In this document: piece by piece, positions 54,329-64,000 of the stretch
Layout: each line of letters opens with the position of its first letter
Numbering within the stretch: position 1 is the first letter of the stretch
Source of the DNA: Acanthosepion pharaonis
Lineage: Eukaryota > Mollusca > Cephalopoda > Sepiida > Sepiidae
Length of the DNA stretch: 64,000 nucleotides
Reading direction: 5' to 3'
Assembly (NCBI GenBank): GCA_903632075.3
Contig: CAHIKZ030000585.1
Location: forward strand, 932,501-996,500
The notes under the pieces: model-generated
Seen by the model: the letters and a program-made list of their open reading frames with translations, nothing else
Told to the model about the DNA's origin: nothing
Databases searched by the model: none
Program-made: the position numbers and the translations under genes

Positions 54329-54381
<53 letters not shown>
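54329..54381. repeat. (TA)n microsatellite
   Basis: About 26 TA units. Confidence 0.97.
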
Positions 54382-54386
<5 letters not shown>

Positions 54387-54867
54387 TTCTTTTGTAACTG
54401 ATTTCAGACAAGTCAACGATGCTTTCTGACATTTGTGTTCGGCATCGAATGAAGTCAGTACCTGCTTCGAAAATCGATAAATTCTGACGGTGGTAGCCGA
54501 AGGGGGAGAGAAAACATAGTGAGATGAAGACGTAAAGTGGAGCTGACAGACAGAGGGGAAAGAAAAGAAAAACAGAAGGATAAAACGACATTCGTGCGTC
54601 AGTGTCTACAGTACACGTGTCAGTTTACATACACACGCAAGCACACACACACACACACATCCACACTTATGTGTATGTGTGTACTAAATTGTGTGTGGAT
54701 TGAATTATTACTTATTTCATTTTCTGTTATAGCATACCTACGGACGATAATGGGTATGTCCCCATTCACACAAATGCAGTAGTAAACACTATGTTGGTCT
54801 GCAATTGGACATTTGGCTATGCAGATCAAACTCTCTGATACCCCACATTAAATTCGATCTTTGTGCT
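54382..54867. other. Unassigned, with short (CA)n
   Basis: (CA)n at 54640-54660 faces TGTGTATGTGTGTA at 54668. 54830-54867 duplicates 55068-55105 (ATACCCCACATTAAATTCG). Confidence 0.5.
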
Positions 54868-55105
54868 ATATCTGACCGCGTGGGGTGGTTAGTAGATATC
54901 CTACAGTTGGAGATTCGACTCCGTCTGTGCTGGTCAGACTCTCTGCTTCCGGGCAGGGAGGATCCCCAGACGGAGCTGTGTCGAAGAGCAGGGCCTCGTC
55001 TCGGGAAGCAGCTGCCCGACCCCGTTTTATACGCTGTCTTCGGGGAATTTTTGGTCAAACCCACGAGCTCGGATACCCCACATTAAATTCGGCCTTGTGC
55101 CACAT
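54868..55105 (+). mobile_element. SINE-G with its tRNA-derived head
   Basis: The head GACCGCGTGGGGTGGTTAGT (A box) and TTGGAGATTCGACTCCGTC (B box) is followed by a hairpin-rich body: GAGGATCCCCAGACGGAG, CCCGTTTTATACG, CACGAGCTCGGATACCCCAC. The end is GGCCTTGTGCCACATCTGA. A second head begins at once (55105-55145: GACCGCGTAAGGCGGTTGGT), so this too is the start of a tandem pair. This copy shows that the headless hairpin units elsewhere are 5'-truncated SINEs. Confidence 0.82.
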
Positions 55106-55145
55106 CTGACCGCGTAAGGCGGTTGGTAGATATTCTGCAATTGGC

Positions 55146-55584
55146 GATTCACTGTGGAATTCACTTAACTCGTTTCTAGCAGTTGAAACTCCTACGCGCC
55201 GCTGGCGAATCTTATATGTGTTGTTCGTGTCCTTATCGTTCATTACCAACCGTTATTTGATTATACTATTTAGTAACCTTACCTAGGTTACAACAGTTTC
55301 ACTCCAGTATTTCGTCAGTCATACTCAGCGAGCCCGGGTGTCAAGCAGCCCACACAGATCGCTGGTCCGAAACGTGGAACTTACAGCCAGCTTGTGACTG
55401 TCTGGGGAAATTGTTTATATATCCATCTCTCCAGCATTCTCGTTCCCCCGCTTGCAGGGATGATGATATGAGGTCAAGTACATTTGCGTCCGCTGGCTAG
55501 GACTGACCCCAGGTCAAACCTCTGTTACCTCGACTTCTTTCAAATCTAGTGTGAATTTCGGGCAATGTCTGTTCCTATTTCGTA
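55146..55584. other. No recognisable feature
   Basis: Mixed composition, no gene. Confidence 0.35.
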
Positions 55585-56940
55585 CTATAAACAGGATGTA
55601 TCAAAAATACTTTTACAAGCACCGGGGGAGGATTTTAATACACCAAAACAAGGAAAAAAGTACATATAAATATATATCTGCAAATCTTCGGTTTTGAATT
55701 ATTAAGTTTAAAGAAAGTTTACGGTAGATGGCGCTGTGTTGCCATCTATTCTACATTTGTCATTAGTATGTCTTTTAACGTGTGTAATAGTGGGTTAACT
55801 GAGAAGTGTTCCGTTTAACAATTGTTAGCAGGCAAATATGACTTTTACATACAGCTGCGTGAATGGTAATGGACGCGAGGTTGCACGGCTGTATCAGATT
55901 GCGCTTCCAGACTGAAGGCAGCCGAGTCATCTAAACTTTGTTGCTGTTTATCGCCAGGTTGCTGAGACAGGATCCGTGGCACACTATGGATCAAGGAAGG
56001 CCGAGATCCGCTCGTACGCCTGACCACGAAGAACACATTCTACCGACTGTCGAAGATGATCCTGGTATCAGCACATGTCGTACATCTCATTGTACTGCAT
56101 GAAAGTTACTTAAAGAGCAGCTCCTGTATCTGTATCATTTGTAACGTGAGCAGGTTTTAACCATCTGATCACTCACCACATGAGAACTGTTGACGATGCT
56201 TTATTTATCCGTTGTCATTAGTATGTCAACTCTCCAGTCTTCTTTACAGATGAGGCAACATTTGGAAGAAACGTGATAAAAAAAAAACTTGCACAACCAA
56301 TATTTGTGGTCAGATCGTAACGCCTTTATTCGAATTCGAGGTACAATACAGGCTAGACATCAACATCTGTTTACGATTAATGTGTGGGCTGGAATTGTAA
56401 GTGACTGTCTGGTAGGTCTATATATTCTTCCAGCACTCTTTACAGGAACTGAATGCAGGGACTTTATTTCGAACACACGATGTACTCCTGCTATAACGAA
56501 GACTCATATGATTCCAATACATTTTAGACATATTGTTCCAGATGGACTGGATGCCATCTACCATGAAAGATGGATAGTCACGGAAGGACCGGTTTCATGA
56601 CCTGCACTTCCCCCGACCTCAATCCTTTTATGGTTCATGCATCAGACATTAATAATGCAGAGACACTTCATCAACGTGTCATGGATACCTACAAAACCAT
56701 TCGACTCCGTGTTGAATATTTGAAAGGGTCCGCCAGTCAATGATCCGACGGGTGCATGCGTGTGTAGGAGAAAGCGGGAGATATTTTGAACATTTGTTAT
56801 AAGATGCTATGTTGAGGTAGAATGATAGCCTTTTGAACATTTGTATATGTGGACATTTTATTTTATTTTATTTTATTTTTTTTTTGGTGCCAGCAACCCA
56901 CCCAAAGTTTGTAAAAGTATTATTGGATTGTATCTTAAAT
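55585..56940 (+). pseudogene. Mariner-like DDE transposase element with remnant inverted ends
   Basis: Plus strand frames in order: YSCVNGNGREVARLYQIALP, HLNFVAVYRQVAETGSVAHY, the linker GRPRSA-x-TPDHEEHI (56000-56040), FFTDEATFGRN with the first catalytic Asp (about 56250), then INVWAGIVSDCLVGLYILPA. SPDLNPF is the third block (about 56620) and RRVHACVGESGRYFEHLL closes it. The second Asp block is deleted and stops abound. The left end ACAGGATGTATCAAAAATAC (about 55590) and the right TTGTAAAAGTATTATTGGAT (about 56908) are imperfect inverted partners. A copy of the 5' UTR recurs at 57090. Confidence 0.82.
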
Positions 56941-57089
56941 TATACATTTACCAGCGTCCACCGTATACTTTGAACTCAATAACTCAAAAACAAAGAATTT
57001 GTGCACGTATTTTATACATTATACTTTATGGTTGATGGTTCAGTGTTTGTCATGGAGACTGTCATTCGTGTACACTCGTGACTAGTTTT

Positions 57090-57190
57090 TCTTAAGTGTT
57101 TAATGTGTGTAGCATTGAGTTAACTGAGAAGTCTTCCGTTTAACATTGACAGTATATTCATATCGTAAGCAGGCAGATATGATTTTTACA
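57090..57190 (+). repeat. Truncated second copy of the transposase 5' region
   Basis: GAGTTAACTGAGAAGTCTTC, CGTTTAACATT and GCAGGCAGATATGATTTTTA match 55795-55850 ahead of the transposase start. The rest of that element is absent here. Confidence 0.7.
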
Positions 57191-57389
57191 AACGACCCCT
57201 CGAATTCGAATAAAGGCGTTTCGGTCCAGGTCAGAATTTCGGCCCAAATCGGTCTTTTGGCCAGAATTGATCTCATAGGCCGAATCAGATTTAAAGTGAT
57301 GTTTTGAAGTTCCATGGAGTTAACTGAGGAATTCAAAGATATTTCTTCAAAATTATCATCGCTGTTTTCATAACGAAACTTCTCTGTCG
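57191..57389. other. Unassigned
   Basis: GGCGTTTCGGTCCAGGTCAG and TTTCGGCCCAAATCGG are short related phrases; no family known to me. Confidence 0.35.
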
Positions 57390-57483
57390 AAGAACGAAAA
57401 TTTTCTATAAATATACTGCTTAATAAATAAAAGGAGATCCTACTCAAATACGAGTAGCCACTAAAAATAATGTTTAAAGTTAT

Positions 57484-57526
<43 letters not shown>
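57390..57526 (+). mobile_element. SINE-E tail with (TA)n
   Basis: TACTGCTTAATAAATAAA, CCTACTCAAATACGAGTAGC and AAAAATAATGTTTAAAG match the SINE-E tails at 39.9 and 47.1 kb. About 19 TA units (57488-57526) follow and form the landing site of the LTR that starts at 57527. Confidence 0.75.
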
Positions 57527-57529
<3 letters not shown>

Positions 57530-58640
57530 GGAATAACACAGTAATTCCACCTACATTTTACGCGCGCGCGAGTTTTCCTCCCTTCCTTCAACACTTGTGC
57601 GTGTGTGTGCGCGCGCGCGCGGATTGCACCTCTTCCTCTCAATTTCAGCTAGACATAGCAGTAATCGCTGGAGTGAGGAAGGTTGCTTACTAGCTACCCC
57701 TGATAACGTCTAAAATCAGAATTTGAATTTTTTCCCGCGCGTTTTCCTGACGCCACAGACATCCAGCGTTTCCAACTCAGTTGCTTCCCGATCTTCAAGC
57801 TAGACGGACAACTCATTTATTCCGTGTCCCTAACCCATACGCGGGCCGGAATATCTTATTCTTAACTAACCAAAACTTCAACATGTCGACCTCACACTTT
57901 TCCAAGACTCATTCTCGTCTTGATGCAACCCGCATGTTGAACCTTCTCCGTTTTCAACTAGAAAATGTCGAGTTTCTACGACACCGTCGTCAATATATAT
58001 TTTTCCAAGACCAACTTCTTGTCTTGATGCGAACAACTTTCGAACTTTCCTCTATTCACTACCAGAGTTCTACAACACGGTCGCTCGCACACCTTTCCAA
58101 GACTGAAACTCGTCTTGATGCAAACAACTCTGAATTCTCCTCAATGAAAGTTGATAATCTGTTCATACACCTTTGAACCTTCTAGCTACTTTGAACCAGT
58201 ACCTAAAAAAATATTACATACACTCACACTATCAAACTTCACAGTGAGTACTTTTCCTATTTGTGTACACATACACCTTTCGTTTAACAAGTCATTTTTC
58301 CAGAACTTTCTTTCTGATGGAACTATTCCCGCCTTGGCCATCTTGGTTTTCTGTTTTGGCGCGGAACACTTTTACTAATGGTCTCAACTGTCAAGACAAT
58401 TACTTGTTTAAATATAATAAAATTTCATATATGTTTTTCAACCAGACGCCTTTTGTCATTTAATCCAGGCTATCTATACTTGTATTATATTTATGCACTT
58501 GTTGATTGACCCCTTTTCCTCGCTAAGTTCACTCACTCAATATATTTCTACTTTGTTTGTGGATTCGGTAGTTTTGTGTAGTGTCTTGCACAAGGCCACC
58601 TTTAAATAAACCAGCACTGCACGCTACCGGGTCCGCAACA
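57527..58640 (+). mobile_element. Probable solo LTR, about 1.11 kb
   Basis: The unit begins TGTGGAATAACACAGTAATT and ends GCTACCGGGTCCGCAACA, that is TGT...ACA, with ATATAT on both sides. A poly-A signal AATAAA lies about 35 bases before the end (58604). It has its own base composition (GC-rich 5' part with GCGCGCGCGC at 57609) and contains three diverged ~100-base tandem units (57896, 58009, 58105). No coding domain or second LTR is in the window. The TA flank makes the target-site duplication uninformative. Confidence 0.65.
57890..58160. repeat. Three ~100-base tandem units inside the LTR
   Basis: Each has TTTCCAAGAC, then CTCGTCTTGATGC or CTTGTCTTGATGC, then AACA/ACCC and a TTC-rich end. 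The three CGTCTTGATG-type cores lie at 57914, 58021 and 58113. Confidence 0.8.

Positions 58641-58684
<44 letters not shown>
58641..58684. repeat. (TA)n microsatellite
   Basis: About 21 TA units, the right half of the array split by the LTR. Confidence 0.97.
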
Positions 58685-58686
<2 letters not shown>

Positions 58687-58694
58687 AAAGTATA

Positions 58695-58825
58695 TAATTG
58701 GTATACACGGAATGAATTCCAATAACCAACAATTACTATTCATATACTATTCAATTACTATTATATATATATATATATATATATAGGATTGGTGTATACG
58801 GAATAAAATCCAATAAACCATAATA
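58695..58825. repeat. Direct duplication around a (TA)n
   Basis: ATTGGTATACACGGAATGAA with TTCCAATAA and ATTGGTGTATACGGAATAAA with ATCCAATAA are 93 bases apart, with (TA)n at 58763-58785 between. Confidence 0.8.
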
Positions 58826-59234
58826 CTATTCTTAAAAGAGTGCTCAATACAGAGTAGAGCAAATATAATTTATCCGAAAATTATAACATAAATATGTTAT
58901 AAAATCACTACAAAAAAGCAGTTTTGTTTCAACACTACTGGTGTCTTAGCAAGTGATGGTGCTGAATGTAAAATAAAGAGTTTTAAATGTTTCAAATCGA
59001 CGAAATACTCCTCGATAGGGGAAATGCTCTAACATAAATTGCAATGACCAATCAAAATACAAGTATATGAGAATTAAGAAAATACTTGACAACGAACCTT
59101 GGTTATAATAATTAATGCCTTAATGTTATGGTTAGACTAAAATAAAAATCATTCTAATTAATATTAAATTTTACTATAAAACTGAATATTTATGTTATAA
59201 ATTTCGAATTAAATATATATATATCTACCTATTT
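58826..59234. other. No gene supported
   Basis: AT-rich, unassigned. Confidence 0.4.
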
Positions 59235-59237
59235 TCA

Positions 59238-59335
59238 TAGAAAATATGCGACCTCAGACAGGAATCGAACCTGTATCCTATACAGAACCGTCATAAAGAC
59301 AGACATGCCTTACCGATTGAGCCACTGAGAAGCGT
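59238..59335 (-). mobile_element. tRNA-like SINE head (or tRNA pseudogene)
   Basis: Minus strand: AGTGGCTCAATCGGTAAGGC (D-arm/A box) and ACAGGTTCGATTCCTGT, a perfect T-arm/B box. The anticodon-arm region CTGTC-TTTAT-GACGG has a 5-base loop instead of 7 and the acceptor ends pair poorly, so a functional tRNA is unlikely. A tail leading to TATATAT follows, as in SINEs. Confidence 0.6.
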
Positions 59336-59439
59336 TTCTGCTGCCAGCGTCGATTTTATTGTTTTTAAACTACAATTCTCCATGATTTTCTCTCGTACAT
59401 TCATATCTACTCGATGCGTATCCACTTGTAAAGAAATGA

Positions 59440-59500
59440 CGTTTATTATAAACAGAGCATTTACTTAAATATTTTATCTATAAAAGCAACGTATAAACGT
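59440..59500. repeat. Fragment of the foldback family seen at 16.3 kb
   Basis: GTTTATTATAAACAGAGCAT, TTACTTAAATATTTTATCTA and TAAAAGCAACGT match the right arm and flank at 16390-16445. Confidence 0.6.
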
Positions 59501-59512
59501 AAAAAATGTCTT

Positions 59513-59518
<6 letters not shown>

Positions 59519-59560
<42 letters not shown>
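59519..59560. repeat. (TA)n microsatellite
   Basis: About 21 TA units. Confidence 0.97.
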
Positions 59561-59561
<1 letters not shown>

Positions 59562-59894
59562 TTATTTGGGTTTGACAGTCACCGTGTCAATGATGTTCTA
59601 TTAAATAGAACAGACATAGTTTTTGAGTCTTTTGATGTTCAACGTAGATTTAGAATATAAATTTGTATTTGTCACGTGAGGCTAAATTCAATTACACAGT
59701 TTCAATGCATGAACCGAAACTGTCAATGCAAATGACATACTAGCTTTCAATCTTCTTTCCTTGAAAACAGACAACACTGGTCGACACGTAATTTCTGCAA
59801 GATCCTCCGCAAGTTTCCACCTGAAATAAAGGAACTCGCCTGAAGACACAACAGAAAATAACTCTCTGAATTCCTAGTTACATGCTTACTGTTG
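59561..59894. other. No recognisable feature
   Basis: Unassigned. Confidence 0.4.
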
Positions 59895-60200
59895 TCATCA
59901 TCTTTACTGTTTTCACAGCATTTCAACCGTTGTTCCCCTCGCCCTTCATCGGGTACCTACCGATCCGGTTAATCTTCAGAAAAAATTAAACTGAACACTT
60001 TATTTAATCTACGAGCTAGATTCCTCCATATCTAAGGATATCTCATCAAGTTCTTATTTAGCATTGTACAGTTATTTCTCACCAAATTTCCACCGAGTCC
60101 AACTACACACTACTCGAACTCAGTATTGAACTCCTAATTACTCCGTCACCAAATTCACGAACTAACACTTTAATGCGCTAGTACAACCCTGTGGTGAGGA
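59895..60200 (-). mobile_element. SINE-D, minus strand
   Basis: TCATCATCTTTACTGTTTTC, GCATTTCAACCGTTGTTCCC, CTCGCCCTTCATCGGGTACC, CACTTTATTTAATCTACGAG and AAGGATATCTCATCAAGTTC. The B-box inverse TATTGAACTCCTAATTACTC is at 60123. Confidence 0.75.
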
Positions 60201-60936
60201 CTTGTAGCCTTAAACATTCCCTGCATGTGTAGAGACTGTCGCTTGTCATGCTTAATTCATTCACCGAGGCTTCTTTTTTCTACTATGGTTGCTACTGCTA
60301 CATTTGAGGCCTTGCTGTCAGTTCTCTTTCTTTATTAAAGGTTCATATAGTATTTATTTCTATGCTTGGTCTATTAAGATTAAGAGTTATTAAGATTAGA
60401 AGGAACAATTTACCCCCGTACATTAAGTGAAGTCAACTTCAGCCAGTTTATCTACAATTTCGAGTACAATACTCAACGGTTTATTCGAAAATTGGAAAAA
60501 TACAATAAAAAAACGCACAGATCTTGTCGGGTCTTTTTAATCAAACCAAGCCTTTCGAGTAAAATTGGTTAGTCGGAACTTTTCGGGAATTACAAGGTAG
60601 ATCGATGGTTTGAGACTTGTTCAGATACTTTCATACAAGCATATGAAGGTATATTTACCTAACATCTCCACCAAGGCTGGATGTAACACAATGTCGTTTT
60701 AGGACGAAATTGTAGTTTGGGCCAGCCCCCCCCCCTAATACCACTGTCACGCTGGTATCGGTATTACACTGAGCCTACCAAACTAACTATAATGAAGAAA
60801 GTGCTTCCGCAGGGTTGGGTTCAATGGAGCTGAGCAACTTCTCCCATCTAAAATGAGAAGAAACTCCACATAGCATAGGAGCAATAACCTCAACTCAGTA
60901 AAACTCCCCATTGGTTGATGGCTGTTTGGCTTTTAT

Positions 60937-60940
<4 letters not shown>
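60201..60940. other. No recognisable feature
   Basis: Mixed; C-run at 60725-60737. No gene. Confidence 0.4.

Positions 60941-60972
<32 letters not shown>
60941..60972. repeat. (TA)n microsatellite
   Basis: About 15 TA units. Confidence 0.95.
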
Positions 60973-60976
<4 letters not shown>

Positions 60977-61530
60977 ATTACAAATGATTACAACATAACT
61001 GATAATTTACATAACAATTTGTGAAAGCATATTTTAAAAAATATTACTTCTGTATATTTTTAATTCAAATTTAAATATTTCTTCTGTATTTTTAATTCAA
61101 ATTTTAAAAAATTTCAAATATAAGCAGTGTTTTTGTCAACATGCATTTCTTTAAATTAATCGTGTTTGTATAGAAAGAATTTATATCTACCTTTTTAAAA
61201 TTGAGTCGCAAATTAGGAAATCTACAGCGTTCGTAATAAGCGTTGTTATCGTCTGTTATTTTCGCTTGCTAAAAACTAATTTAGTTCTTACAAAAACGAA
61301 GCCAAAAATATATGGAATTAGCAAAATTAGTCAAATAATCGGTTTAATTAGATTTTCTTTAAACCGCACCGAATTATTGAAACAAGTTTACTGAATTAGT
61401 TATTTATTAGTTGAAACTAATTTATTAGTCGGAAAACCCACTGGTTTCATAATAAACATTGTTGTCATCAGATATTTCGCATTATTGTAAATTAGTCGAA
61501 TGGAGTCGAAAAATATTTTATGGTAATATC
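60973..61530. other. AT-rich, unassigned
   Basis: A short duplication (TTCTGTATTTTTAATTCAAA at 61050 and 61082) is the only structure seen. Confidence 0.4.
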
Positions 61531-61817
61531 CAGTCTGTCAGTTATGTGCCATGCATGATACACTCTTAGGCGATCATGTATCTTTCGATACATGACTGAC
61601 GAGGCAGATTTTTTCCGCAGTAGGTTGCCATATCTTTCTACGGGAGACCAGTTGCCATCCAAGGCTATAAAACCCATAACTGGTGGGGTGAAGAGGATTC
61701 ATACCTTTTCCAAGGGTATTATCACGTAATTAAATATAATGGATCTGACTGGAATTCGAACTCGGCTCTTCGATTCCGCGATCCGAGCGGCTATCCATTA
61801 ATTTACCGTGCCTCCAC
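61531..61817 (-). mobile_element. SINE-A, complete, minus strand
   Basis: It matches the copy at 38306 end to end, including the 3' hairpin TCATGTATC-GAAA-GATACATGA (plus-strand 61574-61595) and the ATGCATGATACACTCTTAGG segment. The head reads GGAGGCACGGTAAATTAATG, GATAGCCGCTCGGATCG and GAGTTCGAATTCCAGTCAGA. Confidence 0.92.
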
Positions 61818-61844
61818 GGGAGTATCGAAATAACTTACTTAATA

Positions 61845-62055
61845 GACCAGTTGCCATCCAAGGCTATAGAACCCGGTCTGTCCTGCTATTTACCCATAGC
61901 TGGGAGGAGAAGAAAAGGATTCATACCTTTCCCAATGCTATTAGCATGTAAGCGAATGTAATGGATTCGACTGGAATTCGAACTTGGCTCTCCAGATTCC
62001 TCAGGCTTCTTTTTTCTCTTCCTCAATCCGAGCCGCTATCCATCATTCCACCATG
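61845..62055 (-). mobile_element. SINE-A, minus strand, 3'-truncated, with an internal insertion
   Basis: It is adjacent to the previous copy in the same orientation. The head region contains a ~25-base extra piece (AGGCTTCTTTTTTCTCTTCC between two CCTCA/GATTCCTC phrases at 61995-62025) that duplicates the GAGGAAT segment. The body ends at GACCAGTTGCCATCC without the hairpin end. Confidence 0.85.
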
Positions 62056-62814
62056 AATTTAATTAAACAAGTAAAATGATATGACGTTTGCTGAATTCAT
62101 TATTAATATTAAGATTATAAAATAATTCAGATGTTTTTCTCATGGTCACTTTTATGTAGCAATGTTCAGTGTAGGAAATTCACGTGGAATTATCATAATG
62201 ACAAAAAGATTTTTAGTAAATAAATGTTTTGCTGAAAATGTTGTTTATACAGAAATTTTCTTGTGATAAGTGGACTTCTATGATAAATTACTTTTCTCTG
62301 TTTGTAGAAGGGGTATTTAGTTAATTTCAAAATAGCAAATCGTTTTTGGTAACGACATTTTGTTTGCTAGTTTGCTTCTGTCCAAGTAAAGCAATCAATA
62401 AATGGGACGGGATTAGGACTGTTCTAAAAGAAAAGAAAAGAAAAGATTATTTTGTGAATGGCAGATGAAGAGATGATTATCTTTTTACTTGTTCGTTTTT
62501 GATTATTACCAATTCTATACTTTAGTACAACAATAATTCTAGGAAACGCATTAAAAATAATCGAACAAGGGAAAAAGACCGGAAGTTGTGAAATTTCGAG
62601 GCTACACAACTTACCATCGAGTCTTCCCTCTAGTTATGACTCTGTTGGGCTTACTAGCATAGATTACAATTTTAACATTTTTAATTCTATTTTCATTCAG
62701 GGCGTATTTGGAAATATCTCTCCAAAGCTTTCCGTTCTTTAATATCTTTGAATTGTTACATCTTTTTTTTAGAATGGTTGTTGAGTCGTTTCTCTTGATC
62801 GTCTTGAAGTCAAA
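62056..62814. other. No gene supported
   Basis: AT-rich. (AAAAG)n-like AAAGAAAAGAAAAGAAAAGA at 62427. Confidence 0.4.
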
Positions 62815-62890
62815 GTTTTCGTTCTCCTTGACTGGTTGCCTTACCAAGGCTAACGATCTCATTCTACTCTACTATTTATCCCCAAATTCA
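62815..62890 (-). mobile_element. SINE-A scrap
   Basis: CTGGTTGCCTTACCAAGGCT and TACTATTTATCCCCA are the inverted middle of SINE-A. Confidence 0.5.
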
Positions 62891-64000
62891 TAATAACCAT
62901 TATTAATATCTTCTTTGGACTTAATGAATTTGGACTTGAATTTAACTTCGAAAAAATATATAGAAGAAATAAATATTTAAAATCTAATTAATATTTTAAA
63001 TACAAGAAATTTCCTCACAGAGGAAAAGGAATCTTGAAGCAACATATTTGTACTTCTACAGATGTATAAGAATGAGACTGCCATAGACTGAGAATACCAT
63101 AGACCGAGCATGTGAATAAAGAGGAAGTTTTAAGTAAAATGGGAACAAGAAAAAATCAGAAAGATACAATTGAAATTTCTCGGACACATTAAGGAAAGAG
63201 GGTCTGGAGAATTTGACACTCATAGGACAAAAGCCGTAGCTATCATTTGAACTCAGATTTCAGGTATCATTTTCCATAACGCTAAACATTACATTACACC
63301 AAGATGATTCCAAATACTTGACTCAAAGAGAAGGGACGAATATAAAAATAAGCTGAGCTGATACAGAATTTTCAATTTTTATTTATTTAATTTACCTCTT
63401 TTTTTATTTTCTAGCTTGTCGTTTAAGTGCTGAACAGTTAATTGTCCTGTGGATCTCCACAGCTTTTCCTAATTATTTATAAATTGCCACGAAATATAGT
63501 TGAATGGATTACCATTGATTTCTCCACGGTTTTGAATTCAGTTCTTCTCCTAGACTGGCAGTTAGCCAAGAAAACACAAACCCGAACCCTAAGACAATCC
63601 AAAGAATAAATGACGAAAGTACATTGAAAAATATTCATCATATTATCTATTGAGATATATAAAAATAACCAAAATCATTCAGTTTTGATTTGAAAGTTGT
63701 TTTTCTCCTCGAGTGAGAACCCTTTATACTTTACTGTTTAACCTATAGATCGCTGTGAGTGGAAAAAATGAAGTTATGTATTTCTTAAGAGCCTTTCTTT
63801 TTTATATACCATGTCCATTCAGAGCGCAAGGGGTCATGGCTTGCCACAACTTCCTTAATAAACTTTGTTTTTCCGTTATTTCTCCTAAGCTCTGTCCCGC
63901 TATCTATTTACTCAAGCTCAATAAGTATGTTATGCAAGGTTTTCCTTTGTCCGTTTTTTCATCTATCTGTCCCATGAGTATCAAATTTTCCAAGCCCTCC
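62891..64000. other. No gene supported; one small SINE-A scrap
   Basis: AT-rich to the window end. 63520-63595 (TTTTGAATTCAGTTCTTCTC, CTAGACTGGCAGTTAGCCAA, AACCC) resembles the inverted 3' body of SINE-A. Nothing else is recognised. Confidence 0.4.

Noticed and set aside
54030..54429. Frames on both strands around 54.0-54.4 kb as an exon
   Set aside because: Overlapping frames on opposite strands, no domain, and the plus frame runs into a TA array.
59238..59335. Functional tRNA gene on the minus strand
   Set aside because: The T-arm and D-arm look good, but the anticodon loop has 5 bases and the acceptor arms do not pair, and a SINE-like tail follows.

Overview
This window looks like intergenic or intronic DNA from a large, repeat-rich invertebrate genome. 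A cephalopod mollusc, probably octopus-like, is the best guess. That rests on very dense tRNA-derived SINEs of the octopus type, many 3' fragments of a jockey-like LINE common in octopus assemblies, long (TA)n, (TG)n and (GATA)n arrays, and remnants of Penelope, Tx1/L1, Tc1, mariner and pogo elements. The species call is recognition, not a search result. I find no host protein-coding gene, rRNA, functional tRNA gene or CRISPR array. Nearly every long reading frame is a translated microsatellite (Ile-Tyr, Leu-Ser-Phe or Cys-Val runs) or a broken transposon gene.

Layout: 0-2.8 kb holds the 3' end of an R2/jockey-type LINE, a SINE, a tandem trio of SINEs and a jockey-like LINE tail. 2.8-12.6 kb holds TA and GATA arrays, a perfect 173-bp pogo/Tigger-like MITE (5776-5948), a broken Tc1/mariner-type transposase (6.0-6.8 kb) and several jockey-like fragments in both orientations. 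13.1-14.2 and 19.3-20.0 kb are long polypurine tracts. 15.3-15.9 kb is a LINE C-terminus, 16.25-16.43 kb a long foldback and 17.1-17.8 kb a decayed Tc1 transposase. 20.7-21.2 kb is a second copy of the LINE at the left edge. 23.85-24.6 kb is a tandemly duplicated Penelope-like GIY-YIG region.

26.6-28.8 kb is a Tx1/L1-like LINE, truncated just upstream of its YADD box and bounded by a 14-bp target-site duplication. 31.3-32.2 kb is a tandem array of a SINE built from strings of hairpins. 36.2-37.45 kb is an almost pure A/T higher-order array. 40.5-41.1, 44.5-45.2 and 48.07-48.73 kb are jockey-like LINE pieces. 48.8-49.86 kb is a pair of LTR-like direct repeats around a 60-bp minisatellite (TRIM-like). 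51.66-52.44 kb is a 40-bp minisatellite. 53.3-53.9 and 55.6-56.9 kb are two further broken transposases. 57.53-58.64 kb is a probable solo LTR. The right end is AT-rich with two SINEs.

The parts interact mainly as transposon ecology. SINE and LINE 3' ends share sequence blocks, which suggests LINEs mobilising SINEs in trans, and several SINEs run at their 3' ends into TA/TG microsatellites, which suggests retroposition seeds these arrays. Family letters (SINE-A to SINE-G, repeat F, repeat H) are my own labels for this window.
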